Assembly (NCBI GenBank): GCA_006176705.1
Contig: QRFJ01000060.1
Location: 1,569,295 to 1,633,294, forward strand
Direction: 5' to 3'
DNA from: Cocos nucifera
Lineage: Eukaryota > Streptophyta > Magnoliopsida > Arecales > Arecaceae
Length of the DNA stretch: 64,000 nucleotides
The position numbers and the translations under genes were made by a program. Shown one piece after another: positions 9,758-20,381 of the stretch. Below the pieces are notes generated by a model. The model was not told the DNA's origin and made no database searches. It saw only the letters and a program-made list of their open reading frames with translations. Every line of letters begins with the position of its first letter. Position 1 is the first letter of the stretch.

Positions 9758-11094
9758 TGTTGGGGATAAATCCCGCTCCTGCCGAAGCCCGGCCCGACGC
9801 TCAGCCCAATGTAACCAGTAGCCGCTGAAGAGCTTTAGCGCCAGGCGCCAGGCCGAGCCCCTACCACGGCCGAACTGCCTAGAGGCCGAACTCCCCTAGC
9901 GCCGAAGCTTCGGCCGAACTCCTTCGAGCCGAACTTCCCACGGCCGAACTCCTTCGGACCGACCCCAGGCGAGCCCAACGGCCGAACTCCTTCGGACCGA
10001 CTTCAGGCGAGCCCAAGTGGCCGAACCCCTTCGGACCGACCCTAGGCGACCGAACTCCTCAGCGAGCCCTGGCCGAACCAACTAGCAACCGAAGTCCTTC
10101 AACTGGCCAGCCGAGCTCCTTCGAACCTCTCAGCGGCCGAACTCCTTCGGGCCGACTCCAAGCGGCCGAGCTTCAATGAAGTCCTCTCAGCGGCCGAACT
10201 CCTTCGGGCCGACTCCAAGCGTCCGAGCTTCGGTGAAGTCCTCTCAGCGGTCGAACTCCTTCGGGCCGACTCCAAGCGGCCGAGCTTCAATGAAGTCCTC
10301 TCAGCGGCCGAACTCCTCAGCAGTCGTCACTTAGGAGCCCGAACTCCTCAGCAGTCGTCACTGGGCCGAACTCCTCAGCGGTCGCCCTCATCAAACTTCG
10401 GCCGACCGAGCTCCTACCGAACTCTCAAGTGTCCAAGCCTCAGCCCAAGCCCAACAGCCGGCCGAACCCCAGACGGCCGAGCTTCGACTTCTCAGCAGCC
10501 GAACTCTTCTGCGGACGAGCCTTAGCTGCATACCTCTTGCCAGACGCCTATGGGAGCCGAACTCCCTCCCATCTTCCTCTTCAGGAGCCCGAACTCCCAC
10601 GAAATGGGCACACGACGAAGGCCTTCAACCCTTCATTCGGCAAGCTCTGCAACCATCACTATCAGTCAGTCCGCCGTACCATCGGTCAGTCCGCCGCGGG
10701 CGATAGCGACCCACTGCCAGGCGGCGATGGCTGTCTCCCTCAATCCGCCGCACACGGCACCAGTGGGACTGACTCCGCCGAACCTCGAGCGGTCCGCCAG
10801 CACGCGGCTGCAGTTGTCACCATCAAGCTCCACTATATAAAGGACCCTCCCGACACGCTAAGGCTAAGCTCTCTGGACTCTTAACTCTCTAAGCCCTCCT
10901 CCACATCTCTAAGCTCCGGAACTCATTCCGAGCACTCCATTACTGTTGGTCGGAAACTAACTTGACCGTCGGAGGGTCCTGCCGGAGCCACCACCCCACC
11001 GATTCCGGACGGAACTCCGTTTTGCAGGTCCCCGGCGGCTTCCAGCGGCCTCGACAAGCGCGACCTCCGGCGGCGACGGATTTCTGCACCAACA
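9758..11094 (+). repeat. E1 3' LTR
   Basis: About 1.34 kb, the partner of 3795-5116, with TGTTGGGGATAAATC at its start and CACCAACA at its end. Differences from the left copy are scattered substitutions and single-base indels, suggesting a fairly recent insertion. It is followed at once by GGCGCCAATC rather than a repeat of the left flank. TATATAAA sits at 10834-10841. Confidence 0.9.
10834..10841 (+). promoter_or_regulatory. TATA box in E1 3' LTR
   Basis: TATATAAA before GGACCCTCCCG, matching the left LTR. It could drive read-out into the flanking hAT/MULE relics. Confidence 0.6.
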
Positions 11095-11119
11095 GGCGCC
11101 AATCATCATCATATAAAAA

Positions 11120-11425
11120 AAATATTTTTTCATAGGCATCAGATCAAACTATCGATCGCCTGAATCATGCGGTCCATCCAATATTATAGCACACCATAGA
11201 TTAGGTTGGAGGTTTGATGGCCCATGATCCAGGTCGGCAAGACACGGCACATGCCTAAACTCGGCAAAAATATTTTTTCATGAGCATCATATCAAACTAT
11301 CGATTGGCCTGGATCATGTAGCCCATCCAATATTATAGCACGCCATAGATTAGGCTGGAGGTTTGATGGCCCATTATTCAGGTCTAGCAAGACACGGCAC
11401 GTGCCTAGATCCGGCACAGCCTTCA
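11120..11425. repeat. Tandem duplication, about 148-base period
   Basis: Two copies start AATATTTTTTCAT at about 11120 and 11268. Both contain CAAACTATCGAT, CCATCCAATATTATAGCA and GGAGGTTTGATGGCCCAT, and end near GACACGGCAC(A/G)TGCCTA. They diverge by scattered substitutions. The copies lie in the presumed 3' terminal part of the hAT relic. Confidence 0.75.
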
Positions 11426-11801
11426 TGCCAGCCCATATGAACCTTGGCACGATCCATTTGACATACTATATTTTTAAAATTTTTATTTTTAAAAATATTT
11501 TTTTATAAAATAAATTAAGTTGAAAGATAAATAAAAAAAATAGAAGATACTAAAATTTTTTTGTAAAAATAAAAATCACTTTATAATAATAGATGATTTG
11601 ACATGGATTTCTACCAATTTATTAATATAAATTAATATTATATAAAAGAGGTAGGGGACTAGGCCTAACCTTTAGAATACAAAGAGGGAGAGAGAACTGA
11701 GAAGAAAATAGAGATGACTCACCTCAATAAATAAAAAATAAAAATATATAATTTTAAAAAAATAAAAATTAAAAATAAATCTTATTAATTATCTGTTATA
11801 T
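11426..11801. other. AT-rich stretch, nothing recognised
   Basis: AT-rich DNA between the tandem duplication and the BED-finger fragment. A complete hAT would have transposase exons here on the minus strand, but no RNase H-fold motif is readable. Confidence 0.4.
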
Positions 11802-12095
11802 TTAAGAATTATTTATCCTATGAGACTCTTGATGTCTCTTCAAATAGCCAGTTCCTCCGATACTGGCACAACTATATAATTTGGTATATTTTTTACATTT
11901 TGCTTCGCAGACTCCATCAATTAAAATTTTATCAAAATCATTCTACACAGCACTAGTCCTCTTACGGAAAGAAGATCCAGCTTCACTAGAAGGGACTTCA
12001 GAGAGAGTAGGAAGAATTTCTTCCTCCTCAGAAATAGAAAAAATGCCGACATGTCCAGCGACGCCAGCAATACTCTCATCATCATAACTTGCCAT
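11802..12095 (-). pseudogene. hAT transposase N-terminus with BED zinc finger
   Basis: The minus-strand frame of 98 codons starts at ATG 12095 with an acidic leader (SISEEEEILPTLSEVPS). It then reads KRTSAV*NDFDKI...KCKKYTKLYSCASIGGTGYLKRHQESH. This is the BED finger that binds element ends in plant hAT transposases (consensus SxVWxxF...AxCxxCxxxYS...GTGxLxRHxxxC). The tryptophan is now TAG, the second metal-binding cysteine is Tyr and the last ligand is His. The frame ends at a TAA just after the finger, and the rest of the transposase is absent. Confidence 0.75.
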
Positions 12096-12192
12096 CTAAA
12101 CTAGGTAAATGCCAAAAAAAAAAAAAAAACCCAGTAAGCAGCAAAAGAAAATTAAATAGAGGTTATAGAGCCAAAGAGGAAGAGGTAGAGCA

Positions 12193-12390
12193 AAGAGTTG
12201 GAGAGCCGGAGAAAGAAGGCCGGGCCATCGAAGAATTGGATAGTCGGAGAGCTGGATGAGCAAAGAGTTGGAGAGACAGAAGAAGAGAACCGAGCCATCA
12301 CAGAGTCGGATAATCGAAAAGCCGGATGAGTAGAGAGTTGGAGAGTCGGAAGAGGAGGATCGGACCGTCGGAGAGTCAGAAAGCCAGATT
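12193..12390. repeat. Purine-rich tandem repeat, about 70-base period, ~2.8 copies
   Basis: Copies begin AGAGTTGGAGAG at about 12193, 12262 and 12332 and contain a GCC(G/A)GGCCATC-like centre and (G/A)TCGGA words. The repeat lies upstream (minus sense) of the BED-finger start and could be 5' leader of the hAT relic. Confidence 0.65.
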
Positions 12391-12724
12391 TGTGGAGCTA
12401 TCCTTGAACTACGATATCCAAAAGAGAGATGCTTCTTTCTCTTGTATAATTCTTGAATTACTGTACTATAATTACTACTTGCTAAATATTGAATGGAAGA
12501 GAGAACAAATAGAAGTAGGAAGATTAGAGAGGAAAAGAAATAGTTTGATGAATTGATGTAGTGAGAATGAAAGAGGAGGGCCCTATTTATAGAAGTTTCA
12601 AAACTTTTGTTTTTCCAAAATACCCCTCAATCTATCATTTTTTGGCTGTTGGAGGGGTCAAAATATTAAAAACAAGAAAAATAGCAGTTAAAACTCTTTA
12701 AAAAATTGAAAAAAAAAAATCAGT

Positions 12725-13000
12725 TTTAACCATTACGGGCCAGCCTGGCCCATTTAGAGATGTTACGAGCCATATCTAGCACGGCCCATTTGAGGCCGTT
12801 GCGGGCCGTGCCGGGCACGGCCCATTTGGACTAAAAAAAAGAAGAAAACAGACCTCACGGGCCAACGAGCCGTGCCAGGTCTGGCCCGTCAATTCTCAAG
12901 CTTAGGGTCATGCCATGCCATGCTGGCACTGCCTGCTATAGTATTCGGTCTATTGGGCTTGGGTCGGGCTGGGCTAGACATGGCCCGATATCCAATACTA
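12725..13000. repeat. GGCC-rich subterminal repeats of the hAT relic
   Basis: Short words (GGGCC, GGCCCAT, GCCGTG, GGCACGG) recur in both orientations against an AT-rich background, e.g. GGGCCGTGCCGGGCACGGCC near 12803. Short direct and inverted subterminal motifs are typical transposase-binding sites in hAT elements. Confidence 0.45.
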
Positions 13001-14132
13001 TCTTCGACATGCTCTTTTACCTTCTTTTTTTTGTAAGAGACTTGAAGTGCTTCATATGGGTCTTGTGGGTTGGATTTTTCACCTTGGACCTCAAAGTAAG
13101 TTTGACCTGACAAGAAGCTGATGAAAATGTTAAGAATCTATTTGGATAATCTCAATAAAATCATATGATCATAAGTCTGATGCTGACTTTATTCATAAAA
13201 TTTTCAAAATTAGTTCCAGTGTAGACCAACCCAAAACTCACATAAAAAAAGAAAAAAAATACAAGAACATCTCTTCAAGTTTCATCTTATTTCACTTACA
13301 CCTCCTCAAATTTAAAACATCTCAATTGAATTCCTATAGTTAACGGAATGATTCAATATGGCCCTTCCATCAACTTAAGTGCTAACACCATTAGGTTCTT
13401 GAAAAAGATCAAGATGCCCCTCCCTCATTTCAAGTATTTTTCAACGATGATGCTTCCAATTTTGAGGGCTCACTTGCACGTCTTCCGTCTGTTGCTTCCG
13501 GTGTCACTCCTCCAATGAATCTCGATGAAATTTTGATGAAGACTACTATTCAACTATATATTTGGTTCGTCATTTCTCTGCTACTCTTTGCATGAGTGTA
13601 GTAGCTTCTCAAAAGTCCTACTCCTTTTTGTCGTGTAAGTATTTCTTCGTTGGTGGATAATGCATCTTTTTTTTCTAATTTTTTGCATATTAAATCATAT
13701 TTGTCTCTTTAGTGAAAGTGAAAGTCTATCTTTGAACAGATTTTTTTCTTATTTGTCGCTTTAGTGGCTAACCTAAAGTCATGCCGTTGTTTTTCTGATT
13801 GTGTAATGATGTAAGGCTATGATTTTTTATGATTGCTTTCTTCTTCTTCTTATGCATGATTTTTATTCCGATTATTCCATAATCCATTCATAATACGTTG
13901 TGGTCTTTCCATGTGCTTATATTCTGGCATACTTTTTATTGTGAATATGCATAAGAGATCATTTATAGACTAATATCATTCATAGTAAATGTCCCCTTTA
14001 TTATTGTCCCACTGTAGACTTATGTGTAGTCCCTTTTCACTACACAAGAGAAGGGACGCATTGAAAAAGGATTCCAAAAATTTTATTTTTTAATCATTTT
14101 TTAATGCACAGTATGGAATTAATTTTTTTACT
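13001..14132. other. Probable 5' terminal and leader region of the MULE
   Basis: No coding motif is visible. AT-rich DNA around 13230-13440 (AATTGAATTCCTATAGTTAACGG and neighbours) has the look of long plant MULE terminal inverted repeats. The right-hand partner lies beyond the window, so this cannot be confirmed. 13431-14130 would then be the leader of the transposase gene beginning at 14133. Confidence 0.3.
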
Positions 14133-15606
14133 ATGGAGATCCACTATGGTGGGTTAATGCAGTACCATCCAAGGTATCATTATAATGGAGGAAATATTAG
14201 ATTCTTTGATAATTATGATCTAAATAGATTTAGTATCATAGAGTTGAAGGATATGGTGGAATAGTTGGGGCACAAAACTTATACCTATTTTTATTATCTC
14301 ATGCCTGGACAGACTTTAGAAAATAACTTGAAAAAAATTAAAATGCAATGTAGATATTCTGAACATGTTGGCTTACATGAAAGATACGAATACATTACAA
14401 ATGTATGTGGAACACCAAGTGAATATAGCAGAGATGCCTCTATCTTAAGGAAATAGTGAGAGCTAATTGAATCTATCCCGATCACTATTGCTGAGTTGCT
14501 TATTATGAAGGATGCATTTGTATCAATACTAAAGATCCGAATCAAGAGGATGGCAGTAAAAAGTACATGAGGTAGGGGTGGAGGAAGGTTGGTGGAAGAC
14601 TTGGAGGAAGGCTTGGTGGAAGGTTTATAGTTGATAAAAAATGAAAGAGATTATAGATACCACTTCAAGTCTCCAAGTAGAAGTGGAAGTTACAATGATG
14701 AATCACTTAGTCAGCTAAGTGATTCGAATGATGAAGACAACGATCTCTTTGATGGTTATATTGATAGAGATATTATCGAGGAGTTGAGATCTTAGACAAA
14801 GAGTTCTGATTTTTTTAGAGATGAGCAACTCACTGGTAGGGAACTCGAGAGTAGTAGCGGTTCTGAACTATGTAGCTTAGGCAGTAACAATGATTCAGAT
14901 GCTACAATTCGAGGTTCTGATTATTCCAAATTTAATGAAACTACTGATGTTAAAAGAACTATTATACTTTCAGTAGAAATGAGGTTCAGCAATGCCACAC
15001 AGTTTAGAAAGATGCTGTGACTTTACAGCATACAGGAGAATTTTGATTTTATCTACAAGAAGAATGAGGCAAGTAGAGTTACTGTTGTATGCAAGAAGGA
15101 ATATGGATGGAGGATTCATACTTCACCAGTCCAAAGGGAGAGCGGTTATTAAATTAAGACCTTCCGACCTATACATAGTTATAGACGGTATTTTAAAAAT
15201 CATAATGTGACATCTAAGTATCTAACAGAAAAGTACCTTAAGAAGATTAAATCAGACAGAAAGTGGAGTATGAAGGGCTTCAAAGATAAAGTAAAAAAGG
15301 ATGTGAAGATTTTTATTTCGAGGGCATAATGCTACAGAGCCAAGACTAAAGCCTTAAGATTATATAGGAAAGCCAGATGGAGCAGTATGGCTACCTATGG
15401 GAGTACTGTTAGATAATCAAAGAAATAAATTATGGGAGCACGATGTTGTTGGACGTTCATAGATCCGATGACACTAGTCCACCTATCTTTAGGAGGTTAT
15501 ATTATTGTCTTGTAGCTTACAAGTATGACTTCATTAAGGGCTACAGACCTATCATTGGATTGAATGATTGTCACTTAAAGGGTTTATTTGGAGGACATCT
15601 CATAGC
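14133..15606 (+). pseudogene. MULE transposase, N-terminal part and DNA-binding domain
   Basis: The frame starts MEIHYGGLMQYHPRYHYNGG and continues to LKDMVE*LGH..YFYYLMPG, the usual N-terminal module of plant MURA-like proteins, then an acidic Ser/Asp-rich linker (14700-14900). SVEMRFSNATQFRKML and RVTVVCKKEYGWRIHTSP (about 14975-15130) mark the Mutator DNA-binding domain. YLTEKYLKKIKSDRKWSMKGF follows, and then the start of the catalytic domain, RPIIGLNDCHLKGLFGG. The family's first catalytic Asp (usually GVDG.HLKG) is Asn here. Several stops are TAG/TGA at expected Trp or Gln positions. The piece is cut by copia A within GGHLIA. Confidence 0.85.
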
Positions 15607-18501
15607 TATTAAGAATTATATTCTAAAGCCAATCATCTAAGTTGTAGATAGTTGAGCTGAATATAATTTATATTTGAATTATAAATAAATAAAATTATTA
15701 TTCTGATTTTTCATCATGTTTTTGCATCTTTCTATAATGAACTCTTCTGTGATGAAGTTCTTAGGACTATTTAGACTCGATAAAGAAGGATTTATCATCT
15801 AGTTCTTAAACTTGTTCATGACCAAATGACATGTTGTTACCTAGGATGACAGTGTATCGAGTGTAGGTCGTTATATGCCCTATATGTTGGTTATCCTCTT
15901 AACCAAGGAGTATGAAGTACTAATATGACATGCAGGTGAAGTATAGAGATATATTTTACTGAATGTGATCCAACTGCAAAGCTCTCTACTATCAAAAGTT
16001 GCTCGTGAAGGATATGGATATAAGTATTTCTTAGACCTGAGATCACCATGGTGACTTATAAGCAACTTACTGCACTTAGATATCGGACTACCTGAATTTC
16101 TAATTCAGTGATGGAAGGCTACTGGGTGCAGTCAAGTACTTATGAAGTCGATGTGTGAGTCAAGATGGGATTAACCCCTCTAAGTATTAAAGCAAGTGCA
16201 TCATTGTATTTCAATTTAGCAAAACCTTGATCGGGATGGTTCATTTGATGAACACTAAATTTTGAAATACATTATAGATGATTTTTTAGGATTGATAGTT
16301 AAACTCTAGGTCATCTTTTGAGCCTTGAGGTCAAGAAGATGAATTATACGATAATCATATGCCACAGGTTCGTCGATGTTGTGTTGCAACTATTTGATCT
16401 ATCTAGACGTCGAGTATCATTACTAGATGGTCACATCGATTGGTATAGAAAATTAGTTTCTATGCTACTGACTTAGGATTCGAACCTATGGGGTCACACA
16501 CAATAGAAGTTTCTATCTAATCTGATGGCTGATCAAGAGTTTCAATGGTCTGAAACTCTATGATCAAGAGTTACACTGGACTAAAACTTTGAGTCCTACT
16601 TATCTAGGACTCTCTGATCAAAAGTTTCACTGATTTGAGATTCTATGGTCAAGAGTTTCATTGGACTGAAACTCTATCTTTATGGGTTCCATTGGATTAG
16701 AACTCTGAGTTCTACTTATCTGAAACTATCCGATCAAGAGTCTCACTGGTCTGGGACTTTATGATCATGAGTTTCATTCATTTGGGACACTGGATTCGAG
16801 AGTCCTATTAAATTGGAACTCTTTAAGAGTTTCATATAGATGGAACTCTATTGTTCAGACATCCAACCGATTGGAACTCTATATTTATTAAAAAATTAAT
16901 CAATAATTTGATTGCTAATTAGCTTAGTTTGATTGAGCGATGAGGATTCGATCAAATCTGATTGAATTCGATTCGATTGGATTTGAACCGATTAGATCAT
17001 GAGATGACCTAATCGCTATGCAAGATTCAATCCTGATTTGATCAGAATCTAAATTTAATTAATTTCTAATTTGATTAGATTTTAATTAGATTGCGTTAAG
17101 TCTAATTTGTTTAGATTTAACCTAATCTAAATGGGTCTGAAAAATTGATTTGGTTGAAACTAAATTGGACCAAGTCAAATATGATTTGAATTTTAAACTT
17201 CCTTGTCCCTACGCCATTTTGACTTTGTCCACACCCTTCTCTATGCCTCTTTATTTTCTACATGTGATTTCCCATGCCCAGAATGGTGTTTGTCTTCCTT
17301 CTCTCTTTGACCTAGTCTAAGTGTTGGGATGGTTCAAATAGAATTGAATTTCAAATTCAATTTAGGTTTGTTAAAAGTAGAAACCTCTTGACCCTCTGGT
17401 GCTTATCCATTCTCCATGCTTCCTTGTTTTCTGTCACACATTTTTTTGCATTCTCAGATGTGGGCGTGCAAAAGAAGAGTCCTTCTGCATGTCAATCTCC
17501 CTGGAATGGGTGCTGGATGTGGATAAGGCCTCCATTTGAATTTTGAATTCAAATGGAAGCCTCTCAACCTCCTTATCTAATCCACACGCATTCCACTCTT
17601 AGTCACCCATTATTAAATTATTTTTTTTCTTGGGCATGCATAGAAGAGTGTGAAGGATCTGAGAGGGCTGTAGAAAGGTTTCTTAGAGAGAGAAAAATAG
17701 AGAGGGGTGCAAGTCTGGGCATGGAAAACTCCATAGGGAGAGAGGCGTCGCGTGTCAATCCTGCACAAACTTTTCTCACACTCTTCTAAATTTTTTTTCC
17801 TTTTGTCACCCATCTTAAGAGTATCTGAGAGTGGGCGTATAGTAGAGGGAGAGTCTCTCTTCTCATGAAAATTTATTTCATGAAAAAACTCCAAAGAGAG
17901 AGGGTGTGAGAAGATTTTCAAGTGTCAAGATTTTCTGGGTGAGTGAAATCCTAGAGTTAGGACTCAGGGTTCGGATGGAGAGATTGAGCGTCGTGAATGC
18001 TCGATCACCACCAAATTCGATCCACTAGTTCATCATCCTCCAATGTATATGACTTAATTTTTTGGAGTATCCAAGAGATCAGAAAGAAGGCAATCGATTG
18101 GATTGATCGTGATCAGCCGTCGAAGGTCCCGATGAGGAGCTAGCACTCCGGTGGAGCTGGTCGGGATTAGAAGCTCTGCGTGAACCATCCGTAGAGGCCG
18201 AATAAGTGTACGGCTGTAGCATGACATCGTGGACTTCCTCCTATGGATTTAAATCATAAAGATCATCTATCCATGCAAAGGTATCATGTACAGTACACTG
18301 ATCGATCAGCAAATCTGATTTGCTGATTTAATGCATTTCATTTTTTAATTACATATTAGCATATCTAAATCCTAGTGTAGGATTATTGATTAGATCAATG
18401 CATGCATAAATTAATTTTAGATTATTTTTTCTATTTTTGCTAAAATAAAATTTAAATTTTTTTTTGAAAAGCATGCCCTAAATCCTGCACCATTCTCAAT
18501 A
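15607..18501 (+). repeat. Copia A 5' LTR
   Basis: Begins TATTAAGAATTATATTC, corresponding to TGTTGAAAATTATATCC of the right LTR, and ends CATTCTCAATA against GTTCTTAACA. A hairpin-module array occupies 16500-16880. The rest is AT-rich with no coding capacity; the short frames at 17553-17921 are accidental. Confidence 0.85.
16500..16880 (+). repeat. Hairpin-module array in copia A 5' LTR
   Basis: About ten units of the form GATCA-AGAGTTTCA-ctggac-TGAAACTCT-atGATC, each an inverted repeat with variable arms (AGAGTCCTACTGGATTGGAACTCT type). The same array is in the right LTR (41190-41580) and in both LTRs of copia B. Confidence 0.8.
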
Positions 18502-18502
18502 G

Positions 18503-18514
18503 TGGTATTAGAGC
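18503..18514 (+). other. Copia A primer-binding site (tRNA-iMet)
   Basis: TGGTATTAGAGC lies one base after the LTR end. It matches the initiator-Met primer site TGGTATCAGAGC with a single C to T change. Confidence 0.85.
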
Positions 18515-20258
18515 AATGAATTGCTTGACATGCTTATATGTTAATTAAAAAAATTAAATACTAACACATATGATATATTTATATATTAATTGAAATTATT
18601 TTAATTAATAAAATTAATAAATTAAAAATTAAACATGAATATATTAGATTAGATCTAATATGTGATTCATGCTTTAATTTTATGATGGTTTATTTTCTAT
18701 TATGAAAATAGCAATAGGTTATTATTTATGACATGAGCTAATCCATTTATGAAATAAGTGAACTCATTTGGTGAACAAAAAATTAAAAATCTTTTAAAAT
18801 TTAAAAATTATTTTTGAAATGCCGAATCCTATCCCATCAGTCCAAAACTTTAAAAATTAAGTATTATTCTATAGAATCTAGAATTATGAATTAAAGATTC
18901 TAAGATATTTGCATAAGCTGTGAGTTAATGGATTAGTTGAATTAGGTCCATTAATTGGGTCAGACTTAAGGTTAGTTAAAGAATGGATTAATCTAAAGTA
19001 ATTGATCAAATCTAACCAAATATTAAATTAGATTAGGTCAAGGATACTATAGATTCAACTTCAATAGTTGTAGTTGGACAAGTCCATGTTTTTAACTAGA
19101 CCAAGATGGAGTTGATTCATGACTAAACAGTCTAGTCTAAAATTCCTAGGTTGATCAAATTAAACCTAATTAATCGATTGATGTCTAAGATAAATTTAAC
19201 AGATAAGACCAGTGATTTTTAATTAGGAGCTATTCGCACTGATTCGATTTTTAATGAGTTAATGGCATATTTCTTCCACTGATCTCATTTACCTGGCCGA
19301 CATAGTCGATTAGAATTTGATTAGATCACTTGGTGATTCAAGCTGACCCATGTCACTAAGAATCAGTTTGACTAATTTCAATCAGTAAGACTAAATTATA
19401 TGCCCATGGACCCAAATTTGATCTTTGTCCTCTTTTATTGACTTGGTGAAGTCAGTGGAAGGATTTGACTTGATGAAGTCAGTGAAAGAAAATTGGTCCG
19501 TATCATTTTTATCCTTAAATCACATGTAACCTAAATTTTCTAAATTATTAGATCTTTAAAATGACTAAGTTATGATGATAACCGAGTCATAGCCTTCCAT
19601 TAAGATGAACAGTAACGAGTCCAATTTTTTAGATAAACATTGGAGGTGCCTTATACCTGATGTTCATCTAGATATTAAAATTACTATCCATTATATGATG
19701 ATTAGATCGCACTCTCTTAATGGTAATAAGGTTCGTCAGAGCTTTTCTTAGGTTTGGTTATCATTAGTTTGATGCACCGAACTCAATCATGTTAATGGTT
19801 GGACCTAACCAGACCTTTTTAGTGGAGGTCATAGCCTACTGAATTAGATTCTGGGGTAAAATCTAAATACTTAAAATTATTTGAAAGAATAATTGGTGGT
19901 GAACCTACCTGTAGATGTACATGGGTTGGTCAGAGCTTTCCTTGGATCCGTTTGTAGTCTATATGGATTCTAATATCCACTAAGAAGTTAGTGTAATTTC
20001 TTAAATTGAAGGTAGAGACTACCAATTCGTTAAAAATAGTGGAAGAACCTTTAGACTAAAGTCCAAGTCTTTAGAATTAAATATTTCGAGTACTACTATA
20101 GTCTTATGTTTTTCTTTTAAATAAATAAAATGGCTAGTGTAAGTCCTCTTCGTTCACTATTGGACAGTGGCAGGCATTTAGGACCTAAGAATAAGGAGTC
20201 TAGTGTTAACCAAATTTAGACAGACCCAAAAAGAAATAGTCCTCTTGATCTGAATAGA
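18515..20258 (+). other. Copia A untranslated leader
   Basis: AT-rich non-coding DNA homologous to the copia B leader (28853-30531). Shared blocks include GACTTGGTGAAGTC and the TTAAAATTACTATCCATT / AAAATTATCATTCATAAAATG region. No gag start is present at its end, unlike B, so gag was deleted between about 20150 and 20259. Confidence 0.65.
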
Positions 20259-20381
20259 TTGAATAGGAGAAATCAGCAAGCAGTTATTGATCAAGATTGT
20301 TATATGATAACATCTTGCAATTTTTTTTTTATGATACACCTATCGGATATTAGATACCGAAAGTTCAATTCACATATGCAA
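20259..20381 (+). pseudogene. Copia A gag-end/protease remnant, left part
   Basis: Reads DQDCYMITSCNFFFMIHLSD then a degenerate protease stretch ending HICN, matching copia B at 31390-31490 (DIYMITSCNIF ... DIESPYHICNS). The protease Asp-Thr-Gly triad is not recognisable here. The frame is cut by the insertion of copia B after CACATATGCAA and resumes at 37254. Confidence 0.7.

Larger units (their letters stand above)
3795..11094 (+). mobile_element. E1: gag-only LTR retrotransposon, Tat-like (Ty3/gypsy), non-autonomous
   Basis: Two long direct repeats (3795-5116 and 9758-11094) begin with TG and end with CACCAACA. A TGGCGCC primer site follows the left one and a GGGAGTGGGGGGGCTAC polypurine tract precedes the right one. 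Between them lie broken gag segments with Tat-lineage signatures, an AGTTCGG-rich repeat zone and a long array of hairpin modules. No protease, reverse transcriptase, RNase H or integrase motif is visible in any frame, so mobilisation would need enzymes in trans. The flanks show no 5-base target duplication (ACGCT left, GGCGC right), unlike elements C and E3. E1, C and E3 share LTR start, gag start, repeat zone, array and polypurine tract, so they are one family. Confidence 0.9.
11095..13000 (-). mobile_element. Decayed hAT-type element (deletion derivative)
   Basis: A minus-strand BED zinc-finger segment (11802-12095) is flanked by GGGCC/GGCCC-rich sequence on both sides (about 11220-11460 and 12725-13000). 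These include CGTGCCGGGCACGGCCCATTT-like words of the kind seen near hAT ends in plants. No catalytic or dimerisation (hATC) region is present, so most of the transposase is deleted. Ends and target duplication could not be fixed, so the boundaries are approximate. Confidence 0.5.

Noticed and set aside
17553..17921. 78- and 102-codon frames
   Set aside because: Inside the copia A LTR, on opposite strands, without motif; the right LTR copy does not keep the same frames.
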